Shown here in pieces: positions 1 to 8,907 of a stretch of 52,732 bases of DNA. The position numbers and the translations under genes were made by a program. Numbering within the stretch: position 1 is the first letter of the stretch; every line of letters starts with the position of its first letter. The notes below the pieces were generated by a model. That model did no database searches. It was not told where the DNA came from and saw nothing but the letters and a program-made list of their open reading frames with translations. Origin of the DNA: Pseudomonadota bacterium (GTDB taxonomy: Bacteria; Pseudomonadota; Gammaproteobacteria; Halothiobacillales; Halothiobacillaceae); assembly GCA_021795795.1 (NCBI GenBank), contig JAJYPA010000012.1:1-52732 (forward strand), written 5' to 3'.

Positions 1-855
1 GTACTCGCCATTATCGGCACGATCGGTACGGCCGGCGGCACGGGCTATGCCGTCGAGTTTGCCGGGTCGGCCATCGAATCGCTGTCGATCGAAGGCCGCA
101 TGAGTGTGTGCAACATGGCGATCGAGGGCGGTGCGCGTGCGGGCATGGTCGCGGTGGATGAAAAAACGGTTGAGTACTTCCGTGGTCGTCCGTTCGCACC
201 ACAGGGCGAGATGTTTGAACAGGCGGCAGCCTACTGGCGCACACTCAAATCCGATCCCGATGCCGTGTTCGACAAAGTCGTGGTGCTGGATGCCGCCGAG
301 ATTGCGCCACAAGTCAGTTGGGGGACTTCACCGGAGATGGTCGTTCCCGTGTCGGCAACCGTGCCCGATCCGGCGAACGAAACCGATCCCGTCAAGGCGG
401 ACGGCATGCGCAAAGCCTTAGCCTATATGGGTTTGATCGCCAATACCCCGATTGAACAGATCGCCATCGATAAAGTGTTCATCGGCTCGTGCACCAATGC
501 GCGGATCGAAGACTTGCGCGCGGCTGCGGCCGTGATCGGTGAGGGCAAGGTGGCTTCGAACGTCAAGCTCGCCATGGTCGTGCCGGGCTCCGGTCTCGTG
601 CGGGAGCAAGCGGAAAAAGAAGGCCTGGACAAGATTTTCCTGAACGCCGGTTTTGAATGGCGGGAACCGGGCTGTTCGATGTGCTTGGCGATGAACGCCG
701 ATCGCTTGGAACCGGGTGAGCGTTGCGCGTCCACCAGCAATCGCAACTTTGAAGGCCGTCAGGGGCAGGGTGGGCGCACGCATCTGGTCAGTCCGGCGAT
801 GGCTGCTGCCGCTGCGATAGCAGGCCATTTTGTCGACGTGCGCCAGATCAACTGA
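1..855 (+). CDS. leuC: 3-isopropylmalate dehydratase large subunit (5' end outside window)
   Basis: C-terminal 284 residues of LeuC, the aconitase-family subunit that with LeuD isomerises 2- to 3-isopropylmalate in leucine synthesis. The frame is open from base 1, so the gene begins outside the window. Cysteines of the [4Fe-4S] cluster are visible in [13 protein letters not shown] and in the GCSMCLAMN motif near the end. The C-terminus [25 protein letters not shown] is typical of the family, written here as two adjoining motifs: [14 protein letters not shown] then [11 protein letters not shown]. LeuD follows 48 bp downstream in the same direction. Confidence 0.97.
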   Translation, partial: VLAIIGTIGTAGGTGYAVEFAGSAIESLSIEGRMSVCNMAIEGGARAGMVAVDEKTVEYFRGRPFAPQGEMFEQAAAYWRTLKSDPDAVFDKVVVLDAAEIAPQVSWGTSPEMVVPVSATVPDPANETDPVKADGMRKALAYMGLIANTPIEQIAIDKVFIGSCTNARIEDLRAAAAVIGEGKVASNVKLAMVVPGSGLVREQAEKEGLDKIFLNAGFEWREPGCSMCLAMNADRLEPGERCASTSNRNFEGRQGQGGRTHLVSPAMAAAAAIAGHFVDVRQIN

Positions 856-903
856 GCCGTCACCCGATCAAGTCCAAAACCTGATTTAATTCAAGGAAAT
901 ATC

Positions 904-1554
904 ATGCAAGCTTTTACCACCCATACCGGCATCGTCGCGCCGCTCGATCGGGCGAATGTCGATACCGATGCCATCATCCCCAAACAATATTTGAAATCGG
1001 TCAAACGAACCGGTTTTGGTCCGAATGCCTTCGATGACTGGCGTTATCTTGAACCGGGCGAGCCGGGCATGGACCACAGCAAGCGAACGAAAAACCCGGA
1101 TTTCATCCTGAATCAATCGCCGTATGATCAATCCACAATCCTGCTGGCGCGTAGGAACTTCGGCTGCGGTTCCTCGCGGGAGCACGCGGTGTGGGCGCTG
1201 ACAGACTTCGGTTTTCGCGTCGTGATTGCGCCGTCCTTCGCCGATATCTTCTTCAACAACAGCTTCAAGACCGGCTTGTTGCCGATCGCCCTGCCAGAAG
1301 AGGTGGTTGATGAATTGTTTCGCGACGTCGCGGCCGACAAGGGCTACCAGTTGACGGTCGATTTGGAAAAACAGCAGATCATCAAGCCCGATGGTTCGGC
1401 GATCCCGTTCGAGGTCGATGCCTTCCGTCGGCATTGCCTGCTCGAAGGGCTGGATGACATCGGTTTGACCTTGCAACACGCCGACGAAATCCGCGCTTAC
1501 GAGGCCCGCCGTCAGCAAACCGCGCCGTGGTTGTTTCTCGACAAACAGGCGTGA
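904..1554 (+). CDS. leuD: 3-isopropylmalate dehydratase small subunit
   Basis: A 216-residue LeuD, the swivelling small subunit that completes the isopropylmalate isomerase with LeuC. It opens with the typical [22 protein letters not shown] segment (read as [18 protein letters not shown] and IPKQ) and contains [15 protein letters not shown], the family signature. The length matches the usual 200-215 residues. An AAGGAAAT ribosome-binding site lies just before the ATG. It is in an operon with leuC upstream and a permease gene starting 15 bp after its stop. Confidence 0.97.
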   Translation: MQAFTTHTGIVAPLDRANVDTDAIIPKQYLKSVKRTGFGPNAFDDWRYLEPGEPGMDHSKRTKNPDFILNQSPYDQSTILLARRNFGCGSSREHAVWALTDFGFRVVIAPSFADIFFNNSFKTGLLPIALPEEVVDELFRDVAADKGYQLTVDLEKQQIIKPDGSAIPFEVDAFRRHCLLEGLDDIGLTLQHADEIRAYEARRQQTAPWLFLDKQA

Positions 1555-1569
1555 TGAATCGGGCAGCTT

Positions 1570-2499
1570 GTGGACATCCCCGTCTGGATACCGGTCACGC
1601 TGGCCGCTGCGTTTTTTCAGGCGTGGCGCACGGCGTTACAGGCTAATCTGCGTCATGAACTGACGGCGAGTGGCGCGGCGTTTGTGCGCTATTTTTATGC
1701 TTTGCCGCTTGATGTGTTCATGCTCGTTCTGGCGCTTTGGTGGTTGTCTGGCTCAGGGTCTGTCGGGTTACCAGCACTTTCGCCCGAGTTTCTGTTGTAC
1801 TGTTTGGCTGGCGGTGTGGCGCAGATTTTCGGGACGTTTTTCCTGATTTCCGCCTTCGGGCATCGCAACTATCTGGTCGGCACGGCCTACGCGAAAACCG
1901 AAGCGGTACAGTTGGTGCTTATTTCGGTGTTCTTGTTCGGTATTTCCTTACCGGAATGGGCCATGATTGGCGCGGTGACGGCGATGATCGGTGTGTTGTG
2001 GCTGGCCCTGCCAAGTGAGAGATTTACGTTTCCCGGATGGCTCAAGGTGTCCATGCAACCGGCGGCCCTGTTTGGCTTGGGCGCCGGGCTGGCATTTGCG
2101 CTGACGGCGCTGGCCTTGCGTGAAGCCAGCCTCACTTTGGATGAACAGACGCCGGTGCTGATCAAGGCACTCCTCGTCCTGCTGGTGACCAACAGTATTC
2201 AGGTGCTGGTTCAGGGCGGGTACATGCTCAAGTTTGCGCGCCGCGATTTGCAACAATGTGTGGTGGTTTGGCGTCGTGCCTTACCTGTCGGTTTGCTGTC
2301 GGCCTTGGGTTCGGCGGCTTGGTTTGCCGGTTTCGCCCTCACGCAGGTGGCTCTTGTGCGCGGTTTGGGGCAAATCGAAGTGCTGTTCACCTTGTTGTTC
2401 GGCCATTTTTATTTGAAGGAACGCTTCACCCGTAATGAAGTGTTCGCCTTGTTTTTGGTGGCGGCTGGTGTGGTGATGATCGCGCTGGCCGATATGTAG
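1570..2499 (+). CDS. DMT-superfamily (EamA-like) membrane permease
   Basis: A 309-residue, very hydrophobic protein with about ten predicted membrane helices and no signal peptide. This is the pattern of drug/metabolite transporters with two EamA halves; the tail LFGHFYLKERFTRNE followed by a last helix is typical of that family. The start is GTG, because the nearby ATG overlapping the leuD stop is out of frame. It lies between leuD and leuB in one transcription unit with 15- and 26-bp gaps, so export or import of a branched-chain intermediate or amino acid is a reasonable guess. The substrate cannot be read from the sequence. Confidence 0.85.
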   Translation: MDIPVWIPVTLAAAFFQAWRTALQANLRHELTASGAAFVRYFYALPLDVFMLVLALWWLSGSGSVGLPALSPEFLLYCLAGGVAQIFGTFFLISAFGHRNYLVGTAYAKTEAVQLVLISVFLFGISLPEWAMIGAVTAMIGVLWLALPSERFTFPGWLKVSMQPAALFGLGAGLAFALTALALREASLTLDEQTPVLIKALLVLLVTNSIQVLVQGGYMLKFARRDLQQCVVVWRRALPVGLLSALGSAAWFAGFALTQVALVRGLGQIEVLFTLLFGHFYLKERFTRNEVFALFLVAAGVVMIALADM

Positions 2500-2525
2500 A
2501 CTAATAAGAAAGATTGAGGTTGATA

Positions 2526-3599
2526 ATGCAGAAAAGTATTTTGGTGTTGCCTGGCGACGGGATTGGTCCGGAGATTACAGAGCAGGCCGTGCGGGTGCTC
2601 AAGGCCGTCACAAAAGGTTCGGATTTGACGCTCAATTTCGTGGATGGCGTGATAGGTGGTGCGGCCTACGATGCAGCCGGTCATCCCTTCCCGGAAGAAA
2701 CCAGACAAGCCGCGATGGCCGCCGATGCCGTGCTGCTCGGCGCCGTGGGTGGCCCGCAGTACGATAATCTCGATCGTCCGTTGCGTCCGGAGCGCGGACT
2801 GCTCGGTATTCGTTCAGCGATGGGGTTGTTTGCCAACCTGCGTCCGGCGATCCTGTATCCGCAACTGGCCGATAGTTCGTCCCTGAAACCTGAAGTGGTT
2901 GCCGGTCTGGACATTCTCATCGTGCGCGAATTGACCGGTGGCGTGTATTTCGGTCAGCCGCGCGGTATCCGCGAAGTAGACGGCCAGCGCGAAGGCTTCA
3001 ACACCATGCATTACAACGAAGCAGAAATCGAGCGCATTGGGCGCGTCGCGTTTGAAGCGGCGATGCAGCGCAACAAGAAGGTCTGCTCCGTGGACAAGGC
3101 CAACGTGCTGGAAACCTCTGAATTGTGGCGCGAAGTCATGATTCGCGTTGCCAAGGATTACCCACAAGTTGAGCTGACCCATATGTACGTCGATAACGCC
3201 GCCATGCAGCTGGTGCGCTGGCCCAAGCAGTTTGACGTGATGGTGACCGAAAACCTGTTCGGCGATATTTTGTCCGATCAGGCCTCCATGTTGACCGGCT
3301 CGATCGGCATGTTGCCTTCGGCCTCGCTCAACGATAAAGGCCAGGGCCTGTACGAACCGAGCCATGGTTCGGCACCGGATATTGCAGGCAAGGGCATTGC
3401 CAATCCGCTGGCAACGATTCTTTCTGCCACCATGTTGCTGCGATACAGCTTCGGTCGTGGTGATCTGGCCGACAAGATCGAGACTGCGGTAAGCCGCGTG
3501 CTGGATCAAGAATTGCGCACGGCCGACATCTGCACGCCACAAGATCGCAAGGTTTCTACTGCGCAAATGGGCGATGCGGTCGTCGCTGCGTTAGACTAG
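2526..3599 (+). CDS. leuB: 3-isopropylmalate dehydrogenase
   Basis: A 357-residue NAD-dependent dehydrogenase that oxidises and decarboxylates 3-isopropylmalate, the third step of leucine synthesis. Visible motifs are LPGDGIGPE at the N-terminus, [37 protein letters not shown] and the cofactor loop [19 protein letters not shown]. The ATG at 2526 is preferred to the in-frame TTG at 2514 because a GAGG site lies 8 bases before it and family proteins begin at this residue. It is separated from leuD by the permease gene, which is unusual. Confidence 0.97.
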   Translation: MQKSILVLPGDGIGPEITEQAVRVLKAVTKGSDLTLNFVDGVIGGAAYDAAGHPFPEETRQAAMAADAVLLGAVGGPQYDNLDRPLRPERGLLGIRSAMGLFANLRPAILYPQLADSSSLKPEVVAGLDILIVRELTGGVYFGQPRGIREVDGQREGFNTMHYNEAEIERIGRVAFEAAMQRNKKVCSVDKANVLETSELWREVMIRVAKDYPQVELTHMYVDNAAMQLVRWPKQFDVMVTENLFGDILSDQASMLTGSIGMLPSASLNDKGQGLYEPSHGSAPDIAGKGIANPLATILSATMLLRYSFGRGDLADKIETAVSRVLDQELRTADICTPQDRKVSTAQMGDAVVAALD

Positions 3600-3671
3600 T
3601 ACACGTTCTGGCGTCCGCTTTTGAGGAGCGGGGCGCGAAATAAATACAAAACCGAGAGTGAATAAATTTTT

Positions 3672-4694
3672 ATGAGTCGTGTATTTGATGTGGCAGTTGT
3701 GGGTGCAACCGGTGCCGTGGGCGAAACCATGCTGGAAATTCTTGCCGAACGGAAATTCCCGGTTGGCAAGGTATACGCCCTGGCTTCGGAGCGTTCTGTG
3801 GGTAAGCGGGTGCCTTTTGGTGACAAGATGCTGCTGGTTGAAGATCTGGCCACGTTCGATTTCTCGAAGGTGCAGATTGGCTTGTTTTCGCCTGGGGCAT
3901 CCGTATCTGCCATTTATGCGCCAAAGGCGGCAGCGGCGGGCTGCGTGGTGATCGATAACACCTCGCAATTCCGTTACGACGACGATATCCCGCTTGTCGT
4001 GCCGGAAGTCAATCCCGAGGCGATTGCCCAGTACAAGAATCGCGGCATCATCGCCAACCCGAATTGCTCCACGATCCAGATGCTGGTCGCACTCAAGCCG
4101 ATTTACGACGCGGTGGGCATCACCCGGCTCAACATCGCTACCTATCAGGCCGTTTCCGGCACGGGCAAGGAAGCAATCGAGGAGTTAGCTGGCCAAACGG
4201 CTGCGCTTTTGAGTGGGGATCGCAAGGAGCCGGTCGTCTATCCGAAGACCATTGCGTTCAACGTGCTGCCGCAAATCGATGTGTTCATGGATAACGGCTA
4301 CACCAAGGAAGAAATGAAAATGGTGTGGGAAACCCGCAAGATCATGGGTGACGACAGCATCATGGTCAACCCGACAGCGGTACGCGTGCCCGTGTTCTAT
4401 GGCCACTCAGAAGCGCTGCACATCGAAACGCGCGACAAGATCACGGCGGCGGATGCGCGTGCTCTGCTGGAGAAGGCGCCAGGCGTCAAAGTGGTCGATG
4501 AACGTAAAGACGGCGGCTGGCCAACCGCGCAATCGGATGCGGCCGGTACAGACCCTGTCTATGTCGGGCGGATCCGCGACGATATTTCCACAGAGCGCGG
4601 CTTGAACCTCTGGGTCGTGTCGGATAATGTGCGCAAGGGCGCGGCGTTGAATAGCGTGCAGATAGCGGAGTGTCTGGCTCGCGACTATCTTTGA
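3672..4694 (+). CDS. asd: Aspartate-semialdehyde dehydrogenase
   Basis: A 340-residue Asd that makes aspartate semialdehyde from aspartyl phosphate for lysine, threonine, methionine and diaminopimelate. The NADP motif GATGAVGETM is at residues 11-20 and the catalytic cysteine is C132 in ANPNCSTIQM. Further conserved segments are QAVSGTGKEAIEEL and VPVFYGHSEALHIE. The order leuB-asd-fimV is common in gammaproteobacteria. No strong Shine-Dalgarno is visible, and no clear terminator precedes the hairpin-chain element that begins 26 bp after the stop. Confidence 0.96.
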   Translation: MSRVFDVAVVGATGAVGETMLEILAERKFPVGKVYALASERSVGKRVPFGDKMLLVEDLATFDFSKVQIGLFSPGASVSAIYAPKAAAAGCVVIDNTSQFRYDDDIPLVVPEVNPEAIAQYKNRGIIANPNCSTIQMLVALKPIYDAVGITRLNIATYQAVSGTGKEAIEELAGQTAALLSGDRKEPVVYPKTIAFNVLPQIDVFMDNGYTKEEMKMVWETRKIMGDDSIMVNPTAVRVPVFYGHSEALHIETRDKITAADARALLEKAPGVKVVDERKDGGWPTAQSDAAGTDPVYVGRIRDDISTERGLNLWVVSDNVRKGAALNSVQIAECLARDYL

Positions 4695-4720
4695 TTTGAG
4701 CCCGCTTTTGGGGCGAACGG

Positions 4721-4883
4721 TTAGCATGGTGTTGAAAAACACCCTGGTAAGGCAAGCCATGGATGGCTTGCAAGAAGATCAAGCACGCCAAGTGTTTGAT
4801 CCTCGGAGCCCGTCGCGGGCGTGTACCGCGACGAGGCGAGTTGAAAAAGGGTAGGAAGCGCCCCTATTTCAACATCTTGTTAG
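4721..4883. repeat. MITE-like element: five consecutive hairpins, inverted ends, TTAG flanks
   Basis: A non-coding 155-bp segment (4725-4879) flanked by TTAG at 4721-4724 and 4880-4883. Its ends are inverted repeats, CATGGTGTTGAAA on the left and CAAGATGTTGAAA read inwards from the right (11 of 13 identical). Inside are five adjacent stems: 4728-4743 (GGTGTT, GAAA loop), 4753-4770 (8 bp), 4777-4801 (10 bp, one wobble), 4811-4833 (8 bp) and 4840-4873 (12 bp, one mismatch). The flanking duplication and terminal repeats suggest a small non-autonomous transposon. A structured RNA in the asd-fimV transcript is the alternative. Confidence 0.7.
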
Positions 4884-5031
4884 GGCTGAATGATGACTAA
4901 GTTGACGCTGATTTGTGGCACAATCCAACCACGGTGGATACCGGACGTCAACCCTATCCCGGCCTGAGCGTGGAAGATTGTCGGATTGCACCGGGATCAC
5001 AAGAGATCTGTTTTAGAAGGAGCTGGTAGAC

Positions 5032-7164
5032 ATGCGGAAGTTGAGTTGGATTATTGCCGGTATTCTGTGTAGTGCCCCGGTTTTTGTGCATGCAGCGGAA
5101 CTGGGCGACGCTAAGATAGCCTCTCATCTGACCGAACGACTCAACGTCAAAATCCCGATTACCGGGCTCAATGGCGTTTCACTCGATCAGGTTAAGGTGT
5201 TGCTGGCACCTGAAGAATACTACCAGCAAGCGGGTTTATCTCTCGATGGGCTGGCTGGAAACATCACATTCCAACTCACTTCCGAAGGCGGGCACAATTA
5301 CGTCATCGTTCGCTCCAAAAGAGCCATCTCCAACCCGATTTTGAGCCTTTTGATCCAGATCAATGCCGGTGAGGGCAGTCAGATCAAGGAATTCGACCTC
5401 CTGCTGGATCCACCGGTTTATGCCGAACGTCGCGTCACTGCCCCGCAGAATGCCATGAGCGGCAACGCCGCACCACCGGCCACATCGAGCCGGGCCACTG
5501 GGTCGGGTTCTACCTGGACACCCGTCGCCGATGTGTTGAATGTGAAGATGGGAAGCACTTACCATGTCCAAAGTGGCAATACACTTTATAGCATTGCCAA
5601 AAGTGCCGTTGCGGATAAAGAAGCACTTGTCAGACCGATGATGCAGGCGATCATCAATGCCAACCCCAATGCCTTTATCGATGGTAACGGCAATCTGATG
5701 AAAGCTGGTTCGACGCTCAAGGTTCCAGAGCGAGTCACAACCAACGCAGCAGGTGCTGCGCCAATGGATAAATCCTCGGGTGCTGAGTCGTCGGGAACAG
5801 CGAGCATTGAAGCCAAACCCAAGCTTGAACTGCTTGCCGCAGAACCTGACAAGGGAGAAGCCGCTGCCACGCCTGAGAAACCGGTAGCTCCGGCGGCACA
5901 AACAGCCGCTGGAAAATCGAGTTTTGAGCCGCTGCCGGCTATAGATACTCCGGCTGCACCAACGGCTGATGCTCTGCAGCAGAACAATGAAGCCATTGCC
6001 TCCATTGATGCGAAAAGCGAGGTGATGAGCAAGCAGATTTCAATGTTGAATGACCAGCTCAAACAGGTGCAAGGATTGGTTTCCGACCGGAATCAAAGCA
6101 TCAAGCAGTTGCAGCAGAAGATCAATGAATCCAACGAGCAAACCCAGTTGCTCAAGAAGCAACTGGAAGCGCAGAACAATAATTTCTGGTTGCAATGGGC
6201 TCCTTATCTGATGGGGGGTGCTGGTCTGCTCATCATCGTCCTGTTGTTGTTGGCAATTTCACGAGGTCGTAAACGAGAAGCCGCTGAATCAGCCATTAAC
6301 TCGACGATGGGGGTAATGGCTGGTGCTGCAACAATGCAACCCAAAGCCGAAGTTGAGCCGCGGGTGGTCGCAGATGTTGAGCCTATGGTGCCATCTATTC
6401 CTTCTGCTAGTTCCGCTACAGATTCGAAGTCTGTTATTGATGAAGCACGGTTACTCCTTTCCTATAACCTTAATGCTCAGGCCTACGGTTTGGTTGAAGA
6501 GGCGATCGCCCGGCAGCCGAACGAGTTGTCGCTTTATCAAGAACTCGCAAGGATGTATTCAGAAGAGAATAATACTGCTGAGTTAGAAAACGTATTGTCC
6601 CGAATCGATGAGAAATTTGGTTCCGAGCATCGTCCAAACAATAGGGAACTTGAAGTTTATTCTCCAGAGCCAGCTATGCTAGAAATGGAAAGTGAGGAAG
6701 CAGGCACCGAGTTTTCTGCGCCTGCTGAATCGGATGCTCTGGACGCCATTCCAGATAGCGCTTTTTCTTTTGATACAGGTTTGAACTTGCCGAGTGAAGA
6801 GCCAGCCGACACTTCGCTGGACTTCGATGAAACGAATCAGGCATCCACCCAGGTCGAGGCCGAGAGCGCTCTGGAAACGCTTACATTGAAGGGTGCTGGA
6901 GAGCCGGCCCCCACGCTTGAAGACATTGATCTTGAGCTTGATGATAATACGCCCGAGATCACTGAGATAGCAGAGGAAGCGTTGCCTGATCTCGAACCTG
7001 TAAATGAAACAGCGGTTCAGGATGATACCCGTTTGGGTTTGGCAGAAGCCTTCCTCGGCGTGGGTGATCAGGAAAGCTACAAGATGATTGCAGAAGAAAT
7101 TGAAGCGGAAGGCAATCCCGCCATGAAAGCCGCCTTGAAGAGGATCGAACAGAAGTTCAGTTAA
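5032..7164 (+). CDS. fimV: FimV/HubP-type polar peptidoglycan-binding protein
   Basis: A 710-residue protein of the FimV family, which organises the cell pole, type IV pili and twitching. A signal peptide (to about residue 22) is followed by the conserved FimV N-terminal domain, a LysM domain at about 177-230 (YHVQSGNTLYSIAKS), a low-complexity Ala/Pro-rich stretch, a coiled coil at about 325-385 and one membrane helix at about 387-412. The acidic cytoplasmic part has a TPR-like segment near 475-520 and ends in the FimV C-terminal domain (DDTRLGLAEAFLGVGD). GAAGGAGCTGG precedes the ATG. The shape and position after asd are canonical; the usual following gene truA is absent here. Confidence 0.92.
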   Translation: MRKLSWIIAGILCSAPVFVHAAELGDAKIASHLTERLNVKIPITGLNGVSLDQVKVLLAPEEYYQQAGLSLDGLAGNITFQLTSEGGHNYVIVRSKRAISNPILSLLIQINAGEGSQIKEFDLLLDPPVYAERRVTAPQNAMSGNAAPPATSSRATGSGSTWTPVADVLNVKMGSTYHVQSGNTLYSIAKSAVADKEALVRPMMQAIINANPNAFIDGNGNLMKAGSTLKVPERVTTNAAGAAPMDKSSGAESSGTASIEAKPKLELLAAEPDKGEAAATPEKPVAPAAQTAAGKSSFEPLPAIDTPAAPTADALQQNNEAIASIDAKSEVMSKQISMLNDQLKQVQGLVSDRNQSIKQLQQKINESNEQTQLLKKQLEAQNNNFWLQWAPYLMGGAGLLIIVLLLLAISRGRKREAAESAINSTMGVMAGAATMQPKAEVEPRVVADVEPMVPSIPSASSATDSKSVIDEARLLLSYNLNAQAYGLVEEAIARQPNELSLYQELARMYSEENNTAELENVLSRIDEKFGSEHRPNNRELEVYSPEPAMLEMESEEAGTEFSAPAESDALDAIPDSAFSFDTGLNLPSEEPADTSLDFDETNQASTQVEAESALETLTLKGAGEPAPTLEDIDLELDDNTPEITEIAEEALPDLEPVNETAVQDDTRLGLAEAFLGVGDQESYKMIAEEIEAEGNPAMKAALKRIEQKFS

Positions 7165-7180
7165 GGCGGGCTTCGCGATC

Positions 7181-7210
7181 AAAAGGGGGAGAGTCATCTC
7201 CCCTTTTTTA
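7181..7210 (+). terminator. Rho-independent terminator after fimV
   Basis: The stem AAAAGGGGGAGA, GTCA loop, TCTCCCCTTTT is followed by a T-rich run, 17 bases after the fimV stop. One extra G in the left arm leaves a small bulge. It separates fimV from rlmC. Confidence 0.85.
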
Positions 7211-7312
7211 TTGTTTTTTTTCTGAGATTTCCTGAACCCCAATTGATCTCGATTAGAGTGCTTCAGGTTGATATTTGGCTAGTTCGGGGTATCCCGTCGG
7301 GATATAGGTCTC

Positions 7313-8458
7313 ATGCATTGTGCTTATTTTGAACGTGGAACCTGTCGTTCCTGTCGCTGGTTGGGTGATCCTTATGCCGATCAGTTGCAGCGTAAGCAGG
7401 CTAGCTGTCAATCAGCTTTTACAGGTCTGGGTGGCGTCTGGCTGCCCATTGTCCCCAGCGCCGAAACTGCTTTCCGGAACAAGGCAAAAATGGTCGTTTC
7501 CGGCCATGCATCCTCGCCTTGTCTGGGCATTCTGGATGACGCCGGTGACGGTGTCGATTTAGCGAATTGTCCGTTGTATCCAAATACAATTACCGAAGCC
7601 TTCGAGCCGCTCAAGCGGATGATCCGTCGACTGGGTATTCCGCCTTATGACGTCAAAAAGCGACAAGGTGAATTGAAATACCTGCTGATCACGGTTTCCG
7701 AGGACGACGGTTCACTGATGGTCCGGCTGGTTTTGCGTTCGGATATATGGATCGGGCGCCTGCGTGCAGACTTATCCACATTGATGGCCGATTTGCCCCA
7801 CCTTGCCGTGCTTTCGGTCAATATTCAGCCCGTGCATCAGGCCATCCTTGAAGGCGAGCAGGAAGTGATTCTCACGGACCGGGAAACGCTGACAGTGCAT
7901 TTGAATGGCTTGCCGTTGTACCTTCGCCCCAAGAGCTTCTTCCAGACAAACACCCGCGTGGCGGAGCGGTTATATGCCACGGCCCGTGGCTGGGTGGCCG
8001 AGGTGGCTCCTTCACATATGTGGGATTTGTTTTGCGGTGTGGGCGGCTTTGCATTGCACTGTGCCGATGTGGTTTCAGGACACGTCACGGGAATCGAGAT
8101 CAGTGCGGAAGCGATTGCCAGTGCGCAGCAGTCCGCTTCGGAACTGGGTCTGCAAAACGTATCGTTTCATGCGCTCGGAGCCAACGAGTTCATTGATCAG
8201 GCGGTAAGGCTGCCCCAGATGCCGGAGTTGGTCGTGGTCAATCCGCCTCGACGGGGGCTGGGCATCGATCTATGCGCCTTTCTGGATGAATCGGTAGTGC
8301 AGACCGCCATCTACTCCAGTTGCAATCCCGAAAGTCTGGCCCGTGATCTTGCCATGATGTCTGGCTTTGAACTGGTGAAGGCGCAGGTGTTCGATCTGTT
8401 CCCGCACACGGCGCACAGTGAGGTATTGGTTCAGTTGAAACGCAAAGAGGCGTCGTAA
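7313..8458 (+). CDS. rlmC: 23S rRNA (uracil-747-C5)-methyltransferase RlmC
   Basis: A 381-residue SAM-dependent RNA methyltransferase of the RumA/RumB family. The N-terminus MHCAYFERGTCRSCRWL places cysteines at 3, 11 and 14 exactly as in RlmC, where with a later cysteine they hold a [4Fe-4S] cluster. The SAM site is WDLFCGVGGFALH and the catalytic cysteine is in YSSCNPESLARDL. It lacks the N-terminal TRAM domain of RlmD, so RlmC fits better than RlmD. It is a single-gene unit that converges with the lipoprotein gene at 8503. Confidence 0.92.
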   Translation: MHCAYFERGTCRSCRWLGDPYADQLQRKQASCQSAFTGLGGVWLPIVPSAETAFRNKAKMVVSGHASSPCLGILDDAGDGVDLANCPLYPNTITEAFEPLKRMIRRLGIPPYDVKKRQGELKYLLITVSEDDGSLMVRLVLRSDIWIGRLRADLSTLMADLPHLAVLSVNIQPVHQAILEGEQEVILTDRETLTVHLNGLPLYLRPKSFFQTNTRVAERLYATARGWVAEVAPSHMWDLFCGVGGFALHCADVVSGHVTGIEISAEAIASAQQSASELGLQNVSFHALGANEFIDQAVRLPQMPELVVVNPPRRGLGIDLCAFLDESVVQTAIYSSCNPESLARDLAMMSGFELVKAQVFDLFPHTAHSEVLVQLKRKEAS

Positions 8459-8502
8459 CGACTCTTTGATGAACTTGGCCTCAGCATGTGGTTTGAATAC
8501 GT

Positions 8503-8907
8503 TTACGGCCGAATCTGTATTTTCGGCGGGTTGATGCCGTAGTGCTGGTTCGGCTGGGCCGCAGACAGCATCCTGCTGTTCGCAACAGCGCTCTGGATCG
8601 TCGCCAAACCGGGGTCAGGGTTCACTTTGAGCAAATACAACCGGTGTCCGATGGATGACAAGCCGACAATGGGCAAGCCGCCTAGTTCACGCTGGAGGTT
8701 CGTGTGGGTCTGCGCGTCTTCCGGCACGCCCGGCTTGAGCGTCAACAGGTATTCTCCCGCGACGGGCTGATTGGAAGGGTTCATGGTGTTGTGCTCAGTA
8801 TGGGTGTCGGCCATGGGCTTGCCAGTCATCTGGGTGCCACCGACACCCTGACAACCAGAAAACAGCAAGGCGAGCAGAAAAGCAGAGACCAGACGGCTGC
8901 ATTTCAT
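8503..8907 (-). CDS. Lipoprotein resembling a free-standing subtilase propeptide (I9-like)
   Basis: A 134-residue protein with a lipoprotein signal (MKCSRLVSAFLLALLFSGCQ; lipobox FSGC). The mature part (about residues 50-125) begins GEYLLTLKPGVPED and carries PIVGLSSIGHRLYLLKV followed by an SAAQPNQHYGI end. This matches in layout the propeptide of the protease encoded upstream (NEVLVKFGSTLSAQD, TGLTLVKLTPG, SVQPNFVYH). The ATG at 8907 overlaps the protease stop as ATGA, so the two are translationally coupled. By analogy with I9 propeptides it may act as a folding chaperone or inhibitor of that protease. This is inference from short similarity. Confidence 0.75.
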   Translation of the reverse strand: MKCSRLVSAFLLALLFSGCQGVGGTQMTGKPMADTHTEHNTMNPSNQPVAGEYLLTLKPGVPEDAQTHTNLQRELGGLPIVGLSSIGHRLYLLKVNPDPGLATIQSAVANSRMLSAAQPNQHYGINPPKIQIRP

